In this document: piece by piece, positions 26,581 through 36,602 of the stretch
Layout of the letters: each line of letters begins with the position of its first letter
How positions within the stretch are numbered: the first letter of the stretch is position 1
Source: Bacteroidales bacterium
GTDB lineage: Bacteria > Bacteroidota > Bacteroidia > Bacteroidales > JAUNSR01
NCBI GenBank assembly: GCA_030539115.1
Contig: JAUNSR010000001.1
Span: 1 to 47,819 of the forward strand
Direction of reading: 5' to 3'
DNA: 47,819 nt
The notes under the pieces: model-generated
What the model saw: the letters and a program-made list of their open reading frames with translations, nothing else
What the model was told of the DNA's origin: nothing
Database searches by the model: none
Program-made: the position numbers and the translations under genes

Positions 26581-28299
26581 ATGGAAATATATGATTGGTT
26601 TGTAGGGGTGTTGAATAAATACCCTGAATGTGCAGTATATTTAGCTGTTGGATCAGGATTTATTGTAGGGAAAATAAAAGTAGGTTTTTTCTCTTTGGGA
26701 ACGGTAGCGGCAGCTCTTTTGGTGGGATTGTTAGTCGGCCAGACAGGAGTGTCGGTGCCCGGTCCTATGCGATCTGCGTTTTTCCTTCTATTTCTTTTCA
26801 CTACAGGTTATGCCGTTGGCCCTCAATTCTTTCAGTCTATCGCAAAAAATGGCATAAAACAGGTTACATTCGCTTTATTTGTTTGCTTTGCATGCTTTAT
26901 ATCAGTGTTCCTAATGGCAAAGATTGCAGGATATAATGCAGGTCAGGCAGGTGGTTTGTTTGCAGGTTCTCAAACAATATCGGGTGCTTTAGGAATAGTT
27001 CCAGAAACCATACAAGGAAATCCAAGCTTAACTCAGGAACAAAAGGATTTAATGATCGGATATGTGCCGGTATGTTATTCAATAACATATATATTTGGAG
27101 CGGCAGGCTCAGCCTTTATCCTCGGAATTGTGGGTCCAAGAATTTTGGGAGGTCTCAAAAAAGTCAAACAAGAGGTTCACGACATTGAGCAGTCTATGGG
27201 CGACCAACATGTAACTGACAATTCACCTGCTATATTTAATGCTCTTCGCCAAGTAACTTTCAGAGCCTATCATGTGACAAATGAGTGGTTTACCGAAAAA
27301 GGCAGAAAAGTATCCGAACTTGAGCTAAAATTATTAAACAACGAAGACCGTTTATTTGTGGCAAGGATAAGACATCAAAATGTAATATTCTATGCAAAAC
27401 CAGACTCATTAATTTATCCTGAAGATGATATTGTTTTAAGTGGACGCCGAGAATATGCAATGAATAGTGAGGATTTTGTCGGTCCTGAAATAGCAGATTT
27501 TGAACTTCTAAACTTTTCTGCAGAAAATCTGCCTGTAATGATCACTAAAAAGACTCTTGCGGGGAAGACTGTTCTTCAACTGATGCTTATGGACTATATG
27601 TATGGAGTTTCTATAAAGAAACTCTCAAGAGGTGGCATCAATGTTAAGGTAAGACCCGGCACAGAACTAATGGCAGGCGACATGATTACAGTTGCAGGCA
27701 TCCCCTCCGATGTTGAAAGAGCAGCAAAAAATATTGGATACATTGACAGGCCCACAAATACCACTGATGTTGTATTTCTTTGCCTTGGCATAGTTTTCGG
27801 CATTTTCTTTGGCTCGTTAATGATCAAAGCCGGGAAAATTCCAATCAGCCTTGGCACTAGCGGAGGCACTCTTTTAGTTGGCTTGTTTTTAGGATGGCTC
27901 AGATCAAAAAAACCGACTTTTGGTCGCATCCCCGACGCTTCTGTCTGGCTTATGAGAACACTTGGATTAAGCATGTATGTTGCTGTTATCGGCATTTCTG
28001 CCGCACCAAGTTTTGGAAGCAGCCTTAAAGAGATTGGAATAAGCATCCTTTGGTATGGAGCAATCGCTACAACAATACCTCTTATTACCGGAATATTACT
28101 TGGCAAATATGTATTTAAGTTCAACAGCCCTACAATTCTTGGGTGTATTGCCGGAAGCAGAACAAGCACACCATCTTTAGGCGCAATTACCGACCAACTT
28201 AACAGTGATTTGCCAACAATAGGCTATTCTCTTACCTATGCGGTCGGTGTTGTTGTTAATCTTATTTCTGCCCTTATATTGGTATTGCTTATGTTTTGA
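26581..28299 (+). CDS. AspT-family aspartate:alanine-type exchanger
   Basis: 572 residues, paralogous to the gene at 24436. The N-terminal membrane half has the signature FAGSQTISGALGIVPET in place of TSTPGLA. Two RCK_C-like domains lie in about 205-375 (…TEKGRKVSELELKLLNNEDR… and …LAGKTVLQLMLMDYMYGVS…), followed by a second membrane half with GSRTSTPSLGAI. True AspT works with an aspartate 4-decarboxylase to make a proton-motive cycle; no such gene is adjacent, although a PLP decarboxylase of another fold type lies at 43065. Operon with the 80-residue ORF; the helicase gene begins 38 bp downstream and may be cotranscribed. Confidence 0.88.
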   Translation: MEIYDWFVGVLNKYPECAVYLAVGSGFIVGKIKVGFFSLGTVAAALLVGLLVGQTGVSVPGPMRSAFFLLFLFTTGYAVGPQFFQSIAKNGIKQVTFALFVCFACFISVFLMAKIAGYNAGQAGGLFAGSQTISGALGIVPETIQGNPSLTQEQKDLMIGYVPVCYSITYIFGAAGSAFILGIVGPRILGGLKKVKQEVHDIEQSMGDQHVTDNSPAIFNALRQVTFRAYHVTNEWFTEKGRKVSELELKLLNNEDRLFVARIRHQNVIFYAKPDSLIYPEDDIVLSGRREYAMNSEDFVGPEIADFELLNFSAENLPVMITKKTLAGKTVLQLMLMDYMYGVSIKKLSRGGINVKVRPGTELMAGDMITVAGIPSDVERAAKNIGYIDRPTNTTDVVFLCLGIVFGIFFGSLMIKAGKIPISLGTSGGTLLVGLFLGWLRSKKPTFGRIPDASVWLMRTLGLSMYVAVIGISAAPSFGSSLKEIGISILWYGAIATTIPLITGILLGKYVFKFNSPTILGCIAGSRTSTPSLGAITDQLNSDLPTIGYSLTYAVGVVVNLISALILVLLMF

Positions 28300-28337
28300 C
28301 AAAAACTTAACTTTACAGCCTAATAAAACGGTAAAAG

Positions 28338-30338
28338 TTGGCTGCTCAAGAAATAGATTTAAATAATAGAGAATATCAAGATTTGGAAAACCTTATCTTC
28401 AATACTTCTCAGTCATTATTTTTAACAGGAAAAGCCGGAACGGGCAAATCTACATTTTTAAAACATATCTGCAAGACGACAGACAAAAAGTTTGTCGTTC
28501 TTGCTCCAACGGGTATTGCCGCTATTAATGCAGGTGGAGTTACCATTCACTCTTTTTTCAAACTGCCTTTTCGTCCCATGCTTCCTGACGATCCGGATCT
28601 TAGCACATTGGAGGGACGTATTTTCAAATTCTTTAAATACAAAAAGGAGCAAAAAAAACTTTTAAAAGAGCTTGACCTGATTATTATTGATGAAATATCT
28701 ATGGTAAGAGCCGATATGATCGATACCATAGACAAAATCTTAAGAGTATATACCGGTAACAAAAGGATTCCTTTCGGAGGCAAACAAATTCTTCTTGTCG
28801 GCGATGTTTTCCAGCTTGAACCGGTGGTTCCATCCGATTCAAAAGAGATATTAAACAGAGCCTACCCCACTCCTTTTTTCTTCAGCGCAAATGTATTCAA
28901 GGAGATAGAATTAGTTTCTATTGAACTGAAGAAAGTTTATCGCCAAAATGATCCAAAATTTATCAACTTTCTTGATAAAGTCAGAACAAATATTGTCACC
29001 AACGATGACTTATCGATTATTAACAGCAGAAGAAACCAATTAAATACAAATAATGAAGAGTTTAGCATTACTCTTGCTTCAAGAAGAGATTCGGTTGAGC
29101 ATATTAACTCAAATAAACTAAAGGAGATTGATTCTGAAGAATTTGTTTACAATGGTATTATTAAGGGTGATTTTCCTATAAGTTCACTGCCTACTCAAAA
29201 AGAGCTTGTACTTAAAAAAGGAGCTCAAATCATTTTTATAAAAAATGATTTTCATAAAAGATGGGTGAATGGCACTCTTGGAATAATTGAGAAATTAACG
29301 GAAGATGTTATTTACGTAGCTCTTGAGGATGGAACAATAGAGAATGTTGAGATAGAACTTTGGCAAAATATAAAATACAGCTACAATGAGGAGAAAAAAT
29401 GTGTTGAAGAGATTGTTCTTGGCTCATTTACACAGTTCCCTATCTGTCTTGCATGGGCAATTACTATTCATAAAAGCCAGGGACTCACTTTCAACAAAGT
29501 AATTATTGACCTTGGTCGCGGGGCATTTGCCGGGGGACAAACTTATGTTGCCCTTTCAAGATGCCGCTCCATTGATGGCATTGCATTGCTTCAAAACATA
29601 TCGCTTTCCGACATTTTTGTAAACAAGGCTATTATTGATTTTAGCAGAAAATTCAATAATAAAGCCGTTATTGAAAAAAGCCTTAAGGAGGCTAATTCCA
29701 TTAAATATTATAAGGACACTGTTAATTCTTTTAATCATGGCGATTTTCAAGACACATTGGATAATTTCTTTCTTGCAATTCATACAAAATACGAAATCGA
29801 AAGGCCGGAAGCAAAAAGACTTATAAGAAGAAAACTTAATATCATAAATACTCTAAGAGAACAAAATAAAAATCTCCAAAAGCAAATGCTTGAGCAAAAT
29901 ATAAAATTAAAAAATTTGGCTCACGAATATTATCTTATGGGGAATGAATGTGTTACAAAAGCTAAAGACTTGACTGCCGCTCTTAGAAACTTTGACAAAG
30001 CTCTTGAACTTTACCCATTATTTACCGATGTTTGGATAAGGAAAGGCATTACACATCTTGACCTTAAGCAATTTTATGAAGCCTCAGTATGTTTAAACAA
30101 GGCTGTCGAGCTTTCTCCTGTTTATTTTAAAGCTCTTTACAACAGAGGACGTCTTCGTTATGAATTGTGTGACTATGAGGCTGCTCTCAGCGATTTTTTA
30201 AAAGCTGTAGAGTTAAACCCAAATCATATCACTGCAAATTCAAGACTTGCCGACACCTTTATAAAATTAAATAATACAGAAAAAGGGGAATTCTACAGGC
30301 TTAAGGCAGAAAATCTTAGAAATCAAAAAATGAAATGA
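28338..30338 (+). CDS. PIF1-like DNA helicase with C-terminal TPR repeats
   Basis: A 666-residue superfamily 1 helicase related to PIF1/RecD2. The N-terminus has Walker A GKAGTGKST (31-39), then motif Ia APTGIAAINAGG, Walker B LIIDEISMV, motif III LLVGDVFQLEPV, and the C-terminal UvrD_C_2-type VIIDLGRGAFAGGQTYVALS. Residues about 530-655 form TPR-like repeats (ALRNFDKALELYPLFTDVWI, NKAVELSPVYFKALYNRGR and DFLKAVELNPNHITANSRLA), probably for protein contacts. The start is TTG at 28338: a TAA stop lies in frame two codons before it, and no ATG occurs before Walker A, so a non-ATG start is forced. Role in DNA repair or replication is inferred. Confidence 0.9.
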   Translation: MAAQEIDLNNREYQDLENLIFNTSQSLFLTGKAGTGKSTFLKHICKTTDKKFVVLAPTGIAAINAGGVTIHSFFKLPFRPMLPDDPDLSTLEGRIFKFFKYKKEQKKLLKELDLIIIDEISMVRADMIDTIDKILRVYTGNKRIPFGGKQILLVGDVFQLEPVVPSDSKEILNRAYPTPFFFSANVFKEIELVSIELKKVYRQNDPKFINFLDKVRTNIVTNDDLSIINSRRNQLNTNNEEFSITLASRRDSVEHINSNKLKEIDSEEFVYNGIIKGDFPISSLPTQKELVLKKGAQIIFIKNDFHKRWVNGTLGIIEKLTEDVIYVALEDGTIENVEIELWQNIKYSYNEEKKCVEEIVLGSFTQFPICLAWAITIHKSQGLTFNKVIIDLGRGAFAGGQTYVALSRCRSIDGIALLQNISLSDIFVNKAIIDFSRKFNNKAVIEKSLKEANSIKYYKDTVNSFNHGDFQDTLDNFFLAIHTKYEIERPEAKRLIRRKLNIINTLREQNKNLQKQMLEQNIKLKNLAHEYYLMGNECVTKAKDLTAALRNFDKALELYPLFTDVWIRKGITHLDLKQFYEASVCLNKAVELSPVYFKALYNRGRLRYELCDYEAALSDFLKAVELNPNHITANSRLADTFIKLNNTEKGEFYRLKAENLRNQKMK

Positions 30339-30822
30339 AATTATTTATTAAAAAAAAGATACTGCATTTAAATTTTTCTGTCTTAATTACATGACTTTAC
30401 AATATTGGCACTTCCGTTTTTTCTTGTATACCATTTCAACAGAACTCATAATCCACTGATTACCATCTTATTGCAAAACTTCGGAAAATATAACCGATAA
30501 CTTTTAAATTTTGCACTACGAAAATTCAATTTTTAACTTCGATTTTTCAATTTTCTCCTAAGATTTTTTTATTTTGAACAGTCTTTTTAGTTTACATATT
30601 TGGCACTTTGAATATTCTATAATTATGATCGCAAAATCGACAATCAAAATAATAAAATATCAGACCATAAAACACGGACAACAAAATCTCTTTATAAAAA
30701 TATAAAACAGACTTGTTATACACACTAAAGGATTTCATGCCAAATAAAATACTCAATTATAGTTTAACGGCATCTTAATGTAAAAGAATAAATAAAAAAA
30801 TATTAAAACACATTGTAATTTT
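30339..30822. other. AT-rich intergenic region with TCGATTTTT-type repeat
   Basis: 484 bp without a gene. The stretch 30520-30560 holds GAAAATTCAATTTTTAACTT followed by TCGATTTTTCAATTTTC, the last 17 bases of which are identical to the reverse complement of the right window edge. No promoter for the next gene was identified. Confidence 0.5.
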
Positions 30823-31341
30823 ATGATCGATAATAATATCTTGGATTCTCTTTCGAAGAATCAATTGATTGAGCTGCTTAATATATACTCAAAAAATCTG
30901 ATAGCCATGGATGGCGTATGGTTTCAAGCTGTTGAGAAAAGCATTGGAATGGACAATGCTATGAATTATGACTGTGAAGTTTGGAAGATTTTTTCAGTTG
31001 TAGAAGCAAAAAGAATTAAAGAATTTCTAAAATTAGACGATAAGCCGGGGTTAATCGGGTTAGAAAAAGCTCTTAATTATAGGTATAATTCATCTGTTAA
31101 CAGTTATGATATAAAATATATTGATAACTCTCTAATATATCGTATCATTGATTGCAGGGTTCAAACAGCGAGAAAAAGAAAAAATATGGAGTATCATCCA
31201 TGCAAATCTGCCGGAATTATAGAATACAGTGAATTTGCAAAAACCATTGATGACAGAATAGAATGTGAGTGTTTAAGCTGCTTTCCTGATATTAAGGATA
31301 AAACGTGCTGTTGCTCATGGAAATTTACACTAAAAAAGTGA
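30823..31341 (+). CDS. Cys-rich cytosolic protein, DUF6125-like
   Basis: 172 residues. An opening of the type MDGVWFQAVEKSIGMDNAM with D.EVW spacing matches my recollection of DUF6125 proteins (formerly annotated as cytosolic proteins) in anaerobes. The C-terminal half carries many Cys (YHPCKSAG, ECECLSCFPD, KTCCCSWKF), suggesting a metal or Fe-S site. No signal peptide. It is convergent with nrdG (22 bp between stops) and has no clear operon partner. Function unknown. Confidence 0.65.
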   Translation: MIDNNILDSLSKNQLIELLNIYSKNLIAMDGVWFQAVEKSIGMDNAMNYDCEVWKIFSVVEAKRIKEFLKLDDKPGLIGLEKALNYRYNSSVNSYDIKYIDNSLIYRIIDCRVQTARKRKNMEYHPCKSAGIIEYSEFAKTIDDRIECECLSCFPDIKDKTCCCSWKFTLKK

Positions 31342-31363
31342 TATTTATATCTTTTATTAGAAA

Positions 31364-31915
31364 TCAAAATTCAGGGAACGGATTGTAATTAAACTCTACA
31401 ACATTATTTTCTGTAAGAGACTTTTTTACATCAATAATTCTTTGGTTTTTGCTGCCTCTAAAAAGAAGGTCCATATCTTTTTCTTCATCTACAAAACGTC
31501 CATCCACCAATACATCGATAAAAGGAAGCATTCTATTTAAAACTTCATCATTTAAAATATCTTCAAAAAGATAACCGGTATAACACCAGATATTTTTATT
31601 TGACTGTTGTTTAATTTTTTTTGCCAAGACAGTAAATGCATCTATCTGAAAGAAAGGATCTCCTCCGGTAAAAGTGACATTTAGCGGTGTAGAAAGTATC
31701 CTTTCCAAAACATTATCCAAGCTATACAATGTTCCATTATTTATATTCCATGATTGGGGATTATGGCAATTTTTGCAATGATGACTACATCCGGCACTAT
31801 AAATTGAAACTCTAAAGCCGGGACCATCAACAATGGTATCTTCTACAATTTTCATTATAGAAATTAAATTCTTGTCTTTTACACTGCTATTTGATTCTAT
31901 TTTTTTGTTATCCAT
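31364..31915 (-). CDS. nrdG: Anaerobic ribonucleotide reductase activating protein NrdG
   Basis: A 183-residue radical SAM activase that installs the glycyl radical on NrdD. The CxxxCxxC cluster is C43, C47 and C50 (AGCSHHCKNCHNP), preceded by VDGPGFRVSIY and followed by TFTGGDPF. The first ~20 residues (MDNKKIESNSSVKDKNLISI) are an extra hydrophilic head; the ATG at 31855 would also yield a plausible NrdG start. It lies 289 bp downstream of nrdD on the same strand. Confidence 0.95.
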   Translation of the reverse strand: MDNKKIESNSSVKDKNLISIMKIVEDTIVDGPGFRVSIYSAGCSHHCKNCHNPQSWNINNGTLYSLDNVLERILSTPLNVTFTGGDPFFQIDAFTVLAKKIKQQSNKNIWCYTGYLFEDILNDEVLNRMLPFIDVLVDGRFVDEEKDMDLLFRGSKNQRIIDVKKSLTENNVVEFNYNPFPEF

Positions 31916-31955
31916 AACCGGTGTCTATATTTAGAGGAAAAGATTGTTTACGATT

Positions 31956-32016
31956 GCAAATACCATATATTTATCAAATCGTGATGAAAGGATATGTATG
32001 TCGAAATGGCTGATTT
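31956..32016 (+). repeat. Possible decayed copy of the interspersed repeat
   Basis: AAATACCATATATTTATCAA and later GAAATGGCTGATTTG resemble the two arms of the repeat, but only CCAT/ATGG would pair and the centre is not conserved. It lies upstream of nrdG. Low confidence. Confidence 0.25.
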
Positions 32017-32204
32017 GTTTTTTATTATAATAAACAGATTATATGTAAATAAAAATCTGATGTAAAATATCAATAATATAAGAATTACTTAAATAATATT
32101 TTACATCAGAAATAAAGCAGGTAACTTTATCAATTAAGTATTCATCAACAGATATGATTAATTATAAACCTTTCTGCAAGGAAATTCATTGTTTATAATT
32201 CATA

Positions 32205-34412
32205 TTACGAATGTTGAACCCTATCTTTTAGCTCAGCCAATTTAGCACTGTTCCACCTATCTGTAGTACCAACCAAATATCCTGTAATTCGCTGAAGTTT
32301 ATCAAGATTTCTGCTTCCGCACACCGGACAAACCTCAAGGTTATCGACAGCATCTTCATGTCCGCAATCCAAACAGCGATTTCTATTATGATTAATAGAA
32401 CCATATCCCATATTAAGCTTATCCATCAGGTCAACCACTCTGAAAATCGATTCAGGATTATGAGTTGCATCACCATCAAGCTCAACATAGAAAATATGGC
32501 CGCCTCTTGTCAAGTCATGATAAGGAGCTTCAACTTCAGCTTTATGTTTTACACTGCATTTATAATATACAGGCACATGATTTGAATTAGTATAATATTC
32601 CTTATCGGTGATTCCTTCAATAATACCATATCTTTTCTTATCCATTCTTGTGAATCTTCCGGAAAGTCCTTCGGCAGGAGTTGCCAAGACGCTGTAGTTA
32701 TGCTGATAGCGCTCGCTGTATTCATCAGCCCTTTGCTTCATTAAAGAAACAATCTTCAATCCGAGCTTTTGAGACTCTTCGCTTTCGCCATGATGCTTTC
32801 CTGTCAAAGCAATAAGCGCCTCGGCAAGTCCGATAAAGCCAATACCCAAAGTCCCCTGATTAATTACAGATTCAATAGTATCGTTTGGATTTAGGTTTTC
32901 AGAACCATTCCAAAGACAGCTCATGAGAAGCGGAAATTGTTTTGCAAGAGCCGTTTTTTGAAATTCAAATCTCTCATGAAGCTGACGTGCAGCCAAATCA
33001 AGCATTTCATTCAATCTAAGGAAAAAGACTTCAATTTTCTTTTCTTGATCTTTTTCGCTCATGGACTCAAGAGCCAAGCCAACAATATTAATTGTTGTGA
33101 AAGACAAGTTTCCTCTTCCTATGGATGTTTTCTCACCAAACCTATTCTCAAATACACGGGTACGGCATCCCATTGTAGCTGTTTCATACTCATATCTTTT
33201 CGGATCGTTCTCATTCCACTTTTCATGTTGATTGAAAGTTGCATCAAGGTTTAAAAAGTTTGGGAAGAAGCGTCTTGCCGAAACTTTTGCAGCCAATTGA
33301 TATAAATCATAGTTCTTGTCTTGTGGAAGGTAATTGACGCCTCTTTTCTTCTTCCATATCTGGATTGGAAATATGGCAGTAGCGCTGTTTCCTACCCCTT
33401 TATATGTTGAATGAAGCAACTCTCTAATAACGCAACGGCCCTCAGCTGAGGTATCAGTGCCATAATTGACAGAACTAAACACAACTTGATTGCCACCTCT
33501 GGAGTGGATTGTATTCATATTATGAATAAATGCCTCCATAGCTTGATGAACTCTGCTTACAGTACGGTTCATGGCATGTTGGATAATTCTCTCTTCGCCT
33601 TCTAAGCCATTAAGACTTTTAACAATGTAATCGTTAAGTGGAATATTATATAAATTTTCATAAGAACATTCATTAAGCTGTGAAAGAACTTTCAATTCTT
33701 CGATAAATGTAGCTCTTACAAAAGGTGCAAAATAGAAATCTATGGCAGGAATAGCCTGACCACCATGCATCTCATTCTGAGCTGTTTCAAGAGAGATACA
33801 ACCTTGAATACTTGCTGTTTCAATTCTTTTTGCCGGTCTTGATTCAGCATGACCAGCCGTAAAGCCTTTTGAAAGGATTCTATCTAATGGATGCTGAACA
33901 CAAGTTAAACTCTTGGTAGGATAATAATCTTTATCATGAATATGCAGATATCCTTTCTTAATGGCAACTTTTACCTCTTCAGAAAGCAGATAATCATCCA
34001 CAAAAGGTTTAGTAGTTTCACTTGCAAATTTCATCATCATTCCAGCCGGAGTATCTGCGTTCATATTCGCATTCTCTCTGGTAACATCATTTGATTTTGC
34101 TTCAATAATTTCAAGAAAAATATCCCTTGTTTTAGCTCTTCTTGCAACACTTCTTGCATTCCTATAAGAAATATAAGCCTTTGCCACCTCTTTTCTTGAA
34201 CTTTTCATTAATTCAAGTTCAACAGCATCTTGAATTGACTCAACATTCATAGTTTGTGAGCCTTTTTTTGCAACATGTTCGGCAATTGTTGCAGCTAAAA
34301 CAGCATCAATTCCATGAGGTGTTTGAGCCATTGCTTTTCTTATGGCCTCTTCAATTTTTGTAAAGTTAAAATCTACTGTTCTGCCATCTCTTTTTTGGAC
34401 CTTTTCTATCAT
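32205..34412 (-). CDS. nrdD: Anaerobic (class III) ribonucleoside-triphosphate reductase NrdD
   Basis: 735 residues. An N-terminal ATP-cone domain (1-~95; VQKRDGRTVDFNFTKIEEAI) gives allosteric control. It is followed by the ten-stranded barrel with the catalytic Cys region, a C-terminal four-Cys zinc site (CLDCGHEDAVDNLEVCPVCG) and the glycyl-radical loop RITGYLVG with G711. It makes dNTPs under anoxia, activated by NrdG encoded downstream. A 540-bp AT-rich region lies upstream. The presence of class III RNR fits an anaerobe. Confidence 0.97.
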   Translation of the reverse strand: MIEKVQKRDGRTVDFNFTKIEEAIRKAMAQTPHGIDAVLAATIAEHVAKKGSQTMNVESIQDAVELELMKSSRKEVAKAYISYRNARSVARRAKTRDIFLEIIEAKSNDVTRENANMNADTPAGMMMKFASETTKPFVDDYLLSEEVKVAIKKGYLHIHDKDYYPTKSLTCVQHPLDRILSKGFTAGHAESRPAKRIETASIQGCISLETAQNEMHGGQAIPAIDFYFAPFVRATFIEELKVLSQLNECSYENLYNIPLNDYIVKSLNGLEGEERIIQHAMNRTVSRVHQAMEAFIHNMNTIHSRGGNQVVFSSVNYGTDTSAEGRCVIRELLHSTYKGVGNSATAIFPIQIWKKKRGVNYLPQDKNYDLYQLAAKVSARRFFPNFLNLDATFNQHEKWNENDPKRYEYETATMGCRTRVFENRFGEKTSIGRGNLSFTTINIVGLALESMSEKDQEKKIEVFFLRLNEMLDLAARQLHERFEFQKTALAKQFPLLMSCLWNGSENLNPNDTIESVINQGTLGIGFIGLAEALIALTGKHHGESEESQKLGLKIVSLMKQRADEYSERYQHNYSVLATPAEGLSGRFTRMDKKRYGIIEGITDKEYYTNSNHVPVYYKCSVKHKAEVEAPYHDLTRGGHIFYVELDGDATHNPESIFRVVDLMDKLNMGYGSINHNRNRCLDCGHEDAVDNLEVCPVCGSRNLDKLQRITGYLVGTTDRWNSAKLAELKDRVQHS

Positions 34413-34860
34413 GATATTTTGCTTAATATATTTATTCTTGAAGTTTAAATCTGTTCCGGAATGACTACCATTCTTTATGTGATTGAATCTGAGACTCTAT
34501 AAAATCTAAATTTATAACAGTATTTGTGACATAAAATAAATAGAAAATTACTTGTGAAAAAACATTTGGAATATTTGCTTATCAACAGTGTTTTTATTAA
34601 AAGAATTATCAAAAGTTTATTTCTTTATTTATAATGGGACAACCTCTAACAATTATTAAAAATGGAATATTTTGCAAATAACAAGGATTATGAATCGATT
34701 ATTATACATACTTATTTAGAATGATAAAATGCTTGGAATATCAAATGGAAAATCAATCCTCTGATTTTTTTGCAAAAAGTTTTTAATCATATTTTTCCAT
34801 TTTTATTTCAACAAGATAATCTCAATTTAAAATCACCTCATTTAAAATACCAGAAACATA
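34413..34860. other. Intergenic region upstream of nrdD
   Basis: About 450 bp of AT-rich sequence with no ORF. I looked for an NrdR-box-like palindrome and a TAnnTTTG promoter and did not see a convincing one. Confidence 0.35.
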
Positions 34861-34899
34861 AAATGCCTCCAATAAGCAAACTTCTTAATGGAGGCATTT
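34861..34899 (-). terminator. Intrinsic terminator after the acyl-CoA synthetase gene
   Basis: An 11-bp perfect stem, AAATGCCTCCA (34861-34871) with TGGAGGCATTT (34889-34899). Reading the minus strand it follows the ligase stop codon by about 55 bp; the T-run is short, so it may also act as an mRNA end stabiliser. Confidence 0.65.
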
Positions 34900-34952
34900 A
34901 TAAAAAACTCATATTTATTATCTGTCACTCTTTATATGAGTGAATCGCCGAT

Positions 34953-36602
34953 TTATTGATATAAATATCTTTTTATACTTCTTTTTGGGGTCTTCTCAAA
35001 TTCCTCATATCTTATCTTGATCTGAGATATTTGGCTGTACGAAGGTAATTGATGATTAAGAAGTGCTCTATTTTCATCCATTTTCAAAGAAATTGTTTCA
35101 TGAGGGATACCCTCTTTGTCGGCATTTTCAAAATCTGGATATACTAAAGCAACAAGCTTGCCTCCCTGTTCAACAATAATAGCCTCGGCAACATAAGGCA
35201 TGTTGTTCAACTGATCTTCTATCTCCTCCGGATAAATATTTTGTCCGGAAGGTCCAAGAATCATATTTTTGCTTCTGCCTTTAATATAAAGATAACCATT
35301 TTCATCAATGACACCCATGTCGCCTGTGTTCATCCAACCATCCTCTTTAATAACAAGATTTGTAGCCTCCTCATTTTTATAATAGCCAAGCATCACATTA
35401 TCACCTTTAACGTAAATTTCACCGGCAATATTTTGAGGATCTTTTGAGTCAATCTTTATTTGCATTCTCTCGACAGCCTTTCCGCATGAATAAAGTTTTG
35501 ACTTTTTACACTCTTCATAAGATATAAGAGGAGCACATTCTGTCATTCCGTATCCTACGGTATATGGAAAGTCAATTTTCCTAAGAAACTGCTCAACATC
35601 TTTATTGATGGCAGCGCCGCCAATGATCATTTCATGAAGATTGCCTCCAAAAGTATCCTGAAGTTTGGCTTTAATCTTACCGAAAAGCTGTTGATCAACA
35701 AATGGTACGTGAAGCATAAGTTTTACCAAAGGCTTGTCAAGAAGAGGGAAAACCTTTGTCTTAATTATTTTCTCTATAATCAATGGAACAGCAACAATAA
35801 GCTTTGGCTGAATCTGAGAAAATGCATCCATAATGATCTTTGGAGATGGAGTGCGGGTTAAGAAATGAATATGACACCCTTTGCAAAAAGGATGTATAAC
35901 TTCAACCGCCAATCCATACATATGAGCCATAGGAAGCATGGAAATTGTCTTGTCTCCGGGAAGAAGAAAATTCAAATGGTCCAAGCAAAATTGAATGTTA
36001 GACCAAATATTTTTATTTGAAAGCATTACTCCCTTTGAAAAACCGGTAGAGCCTGATGTATAATTTATCAATGTCAACTTTTCTTCTTTATCTTTAAAGT
36101 AATTGACATCGCTCTCTGTAAAACGGTTAGGGAATTTCTTGCCAAACAGCTCATTTAAATGCTCTCTTGTATAATTAATTTTTTCTGATCTTGACAAAAA
36201 AAGCTCAAAGTCCTCTAAAGAAAGTACAGCATTGAGATTTTGCATCAAAGATTCATTAAGGTTCTCCCAAACATTTGAACCTGCAAAAAGAAGCTTTGCA
36301 TCTGAATGTTTAATGATATGATGGATATTGTCAGGTTTAAAATCATGAAGAATAGGAACGGCAATTGCTCCATAGGAAACAATGGCAAAGAAAGATATAG
36401 CCCAGTTGGCATTATTGCGACCGCAAAGAGCAATCTTATCGTCTTTGTTTATTCCCGCTGCTTCAAAAATAAGATGAATTTTCTCAATCTTTCTTGCAAC
36501 GTCTTTATATAAATGAGTAGCGCCTTTAAAGTCTGTTAAAGCAGGCATGCTCCAATGCTCTTTAATGCTCTGCTCTAATAAATTATTAAACCCGTTTTGC
36601 AT
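34953..36602 (-). CDS. AMP-forming long-chain fatty acyl-CoA synthetase
   Basis: A 549-residue ANL-superfamily ligase that activates a carboxylic acid via an acyl-adenylate to a CoA ester. The P-loop is YTSGSTGFSKG (181-191). Also present are VGYGMTECAP (A5-type motif), GWMNTGDMGVIDENGYLYI with the invariant Asp, and the C-terminal lysine region TPKRSIKRYLY. It is at the shorter end of FadD-type enzymes and has no TM segment. The length and motifs fit long-chain substrates, but the chain length is not decided by sequence. A single gene with a candidate promoter at 36788-36816. Confidence 0.9.
   Translation of the reverse strand: MQNGFNNLLEQSIKEHWSMPALTDFKGATHLYKDVARKIEKIHLIFEAAGINKDDKIALCGRNNANWAISFFAIVSYGAIAVPILHDFKPDNIHHIIKHSDAKLLFAGSNVWENLNESLMQNLNAVLSLEDFELFLSRSEKINYTREHLNELFGKKFPNRFTESDVNYFKDKEEKLTLINYTSGSTGFSKGVMLSNKNIWSNIQFCLDHLNFLLPGDKTISMLPMAHMYGLAVEVIHPFCKGCHIHFLTRTPSPKIIMDAFSQIQPKLIVAVPLIIEKIIKTKVFPLLDKPLVKLMLHVPFVDQQLFGKIKAKLQDTFGGNLHEMIIGGAAINKDVEQFLRKIDFPYTVGYGMTECAPLISYEECKKSKLYSCGKAVERMQIKIDSKDPQNIAGEIYVKGDNVMLGYYKNEEATNLVIKEDGWMNTGDMGVIDENGYLYIKGRSKNMILGPSGQNIYPEEIEDQLNNMPYVAEAIIVEQGGKLVALVYPDFENADKEGIPHETISLKMDENRALLNHQLPSYSQISQIKIRYEEFEKTPKRSIKRYLYQ

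Noticed and set aside
34673..34800. Possible NrdR box or FNR site upstream of nrdD
   Set aside because: No palindrome matching either consensus could be identified in the AT-rich region.
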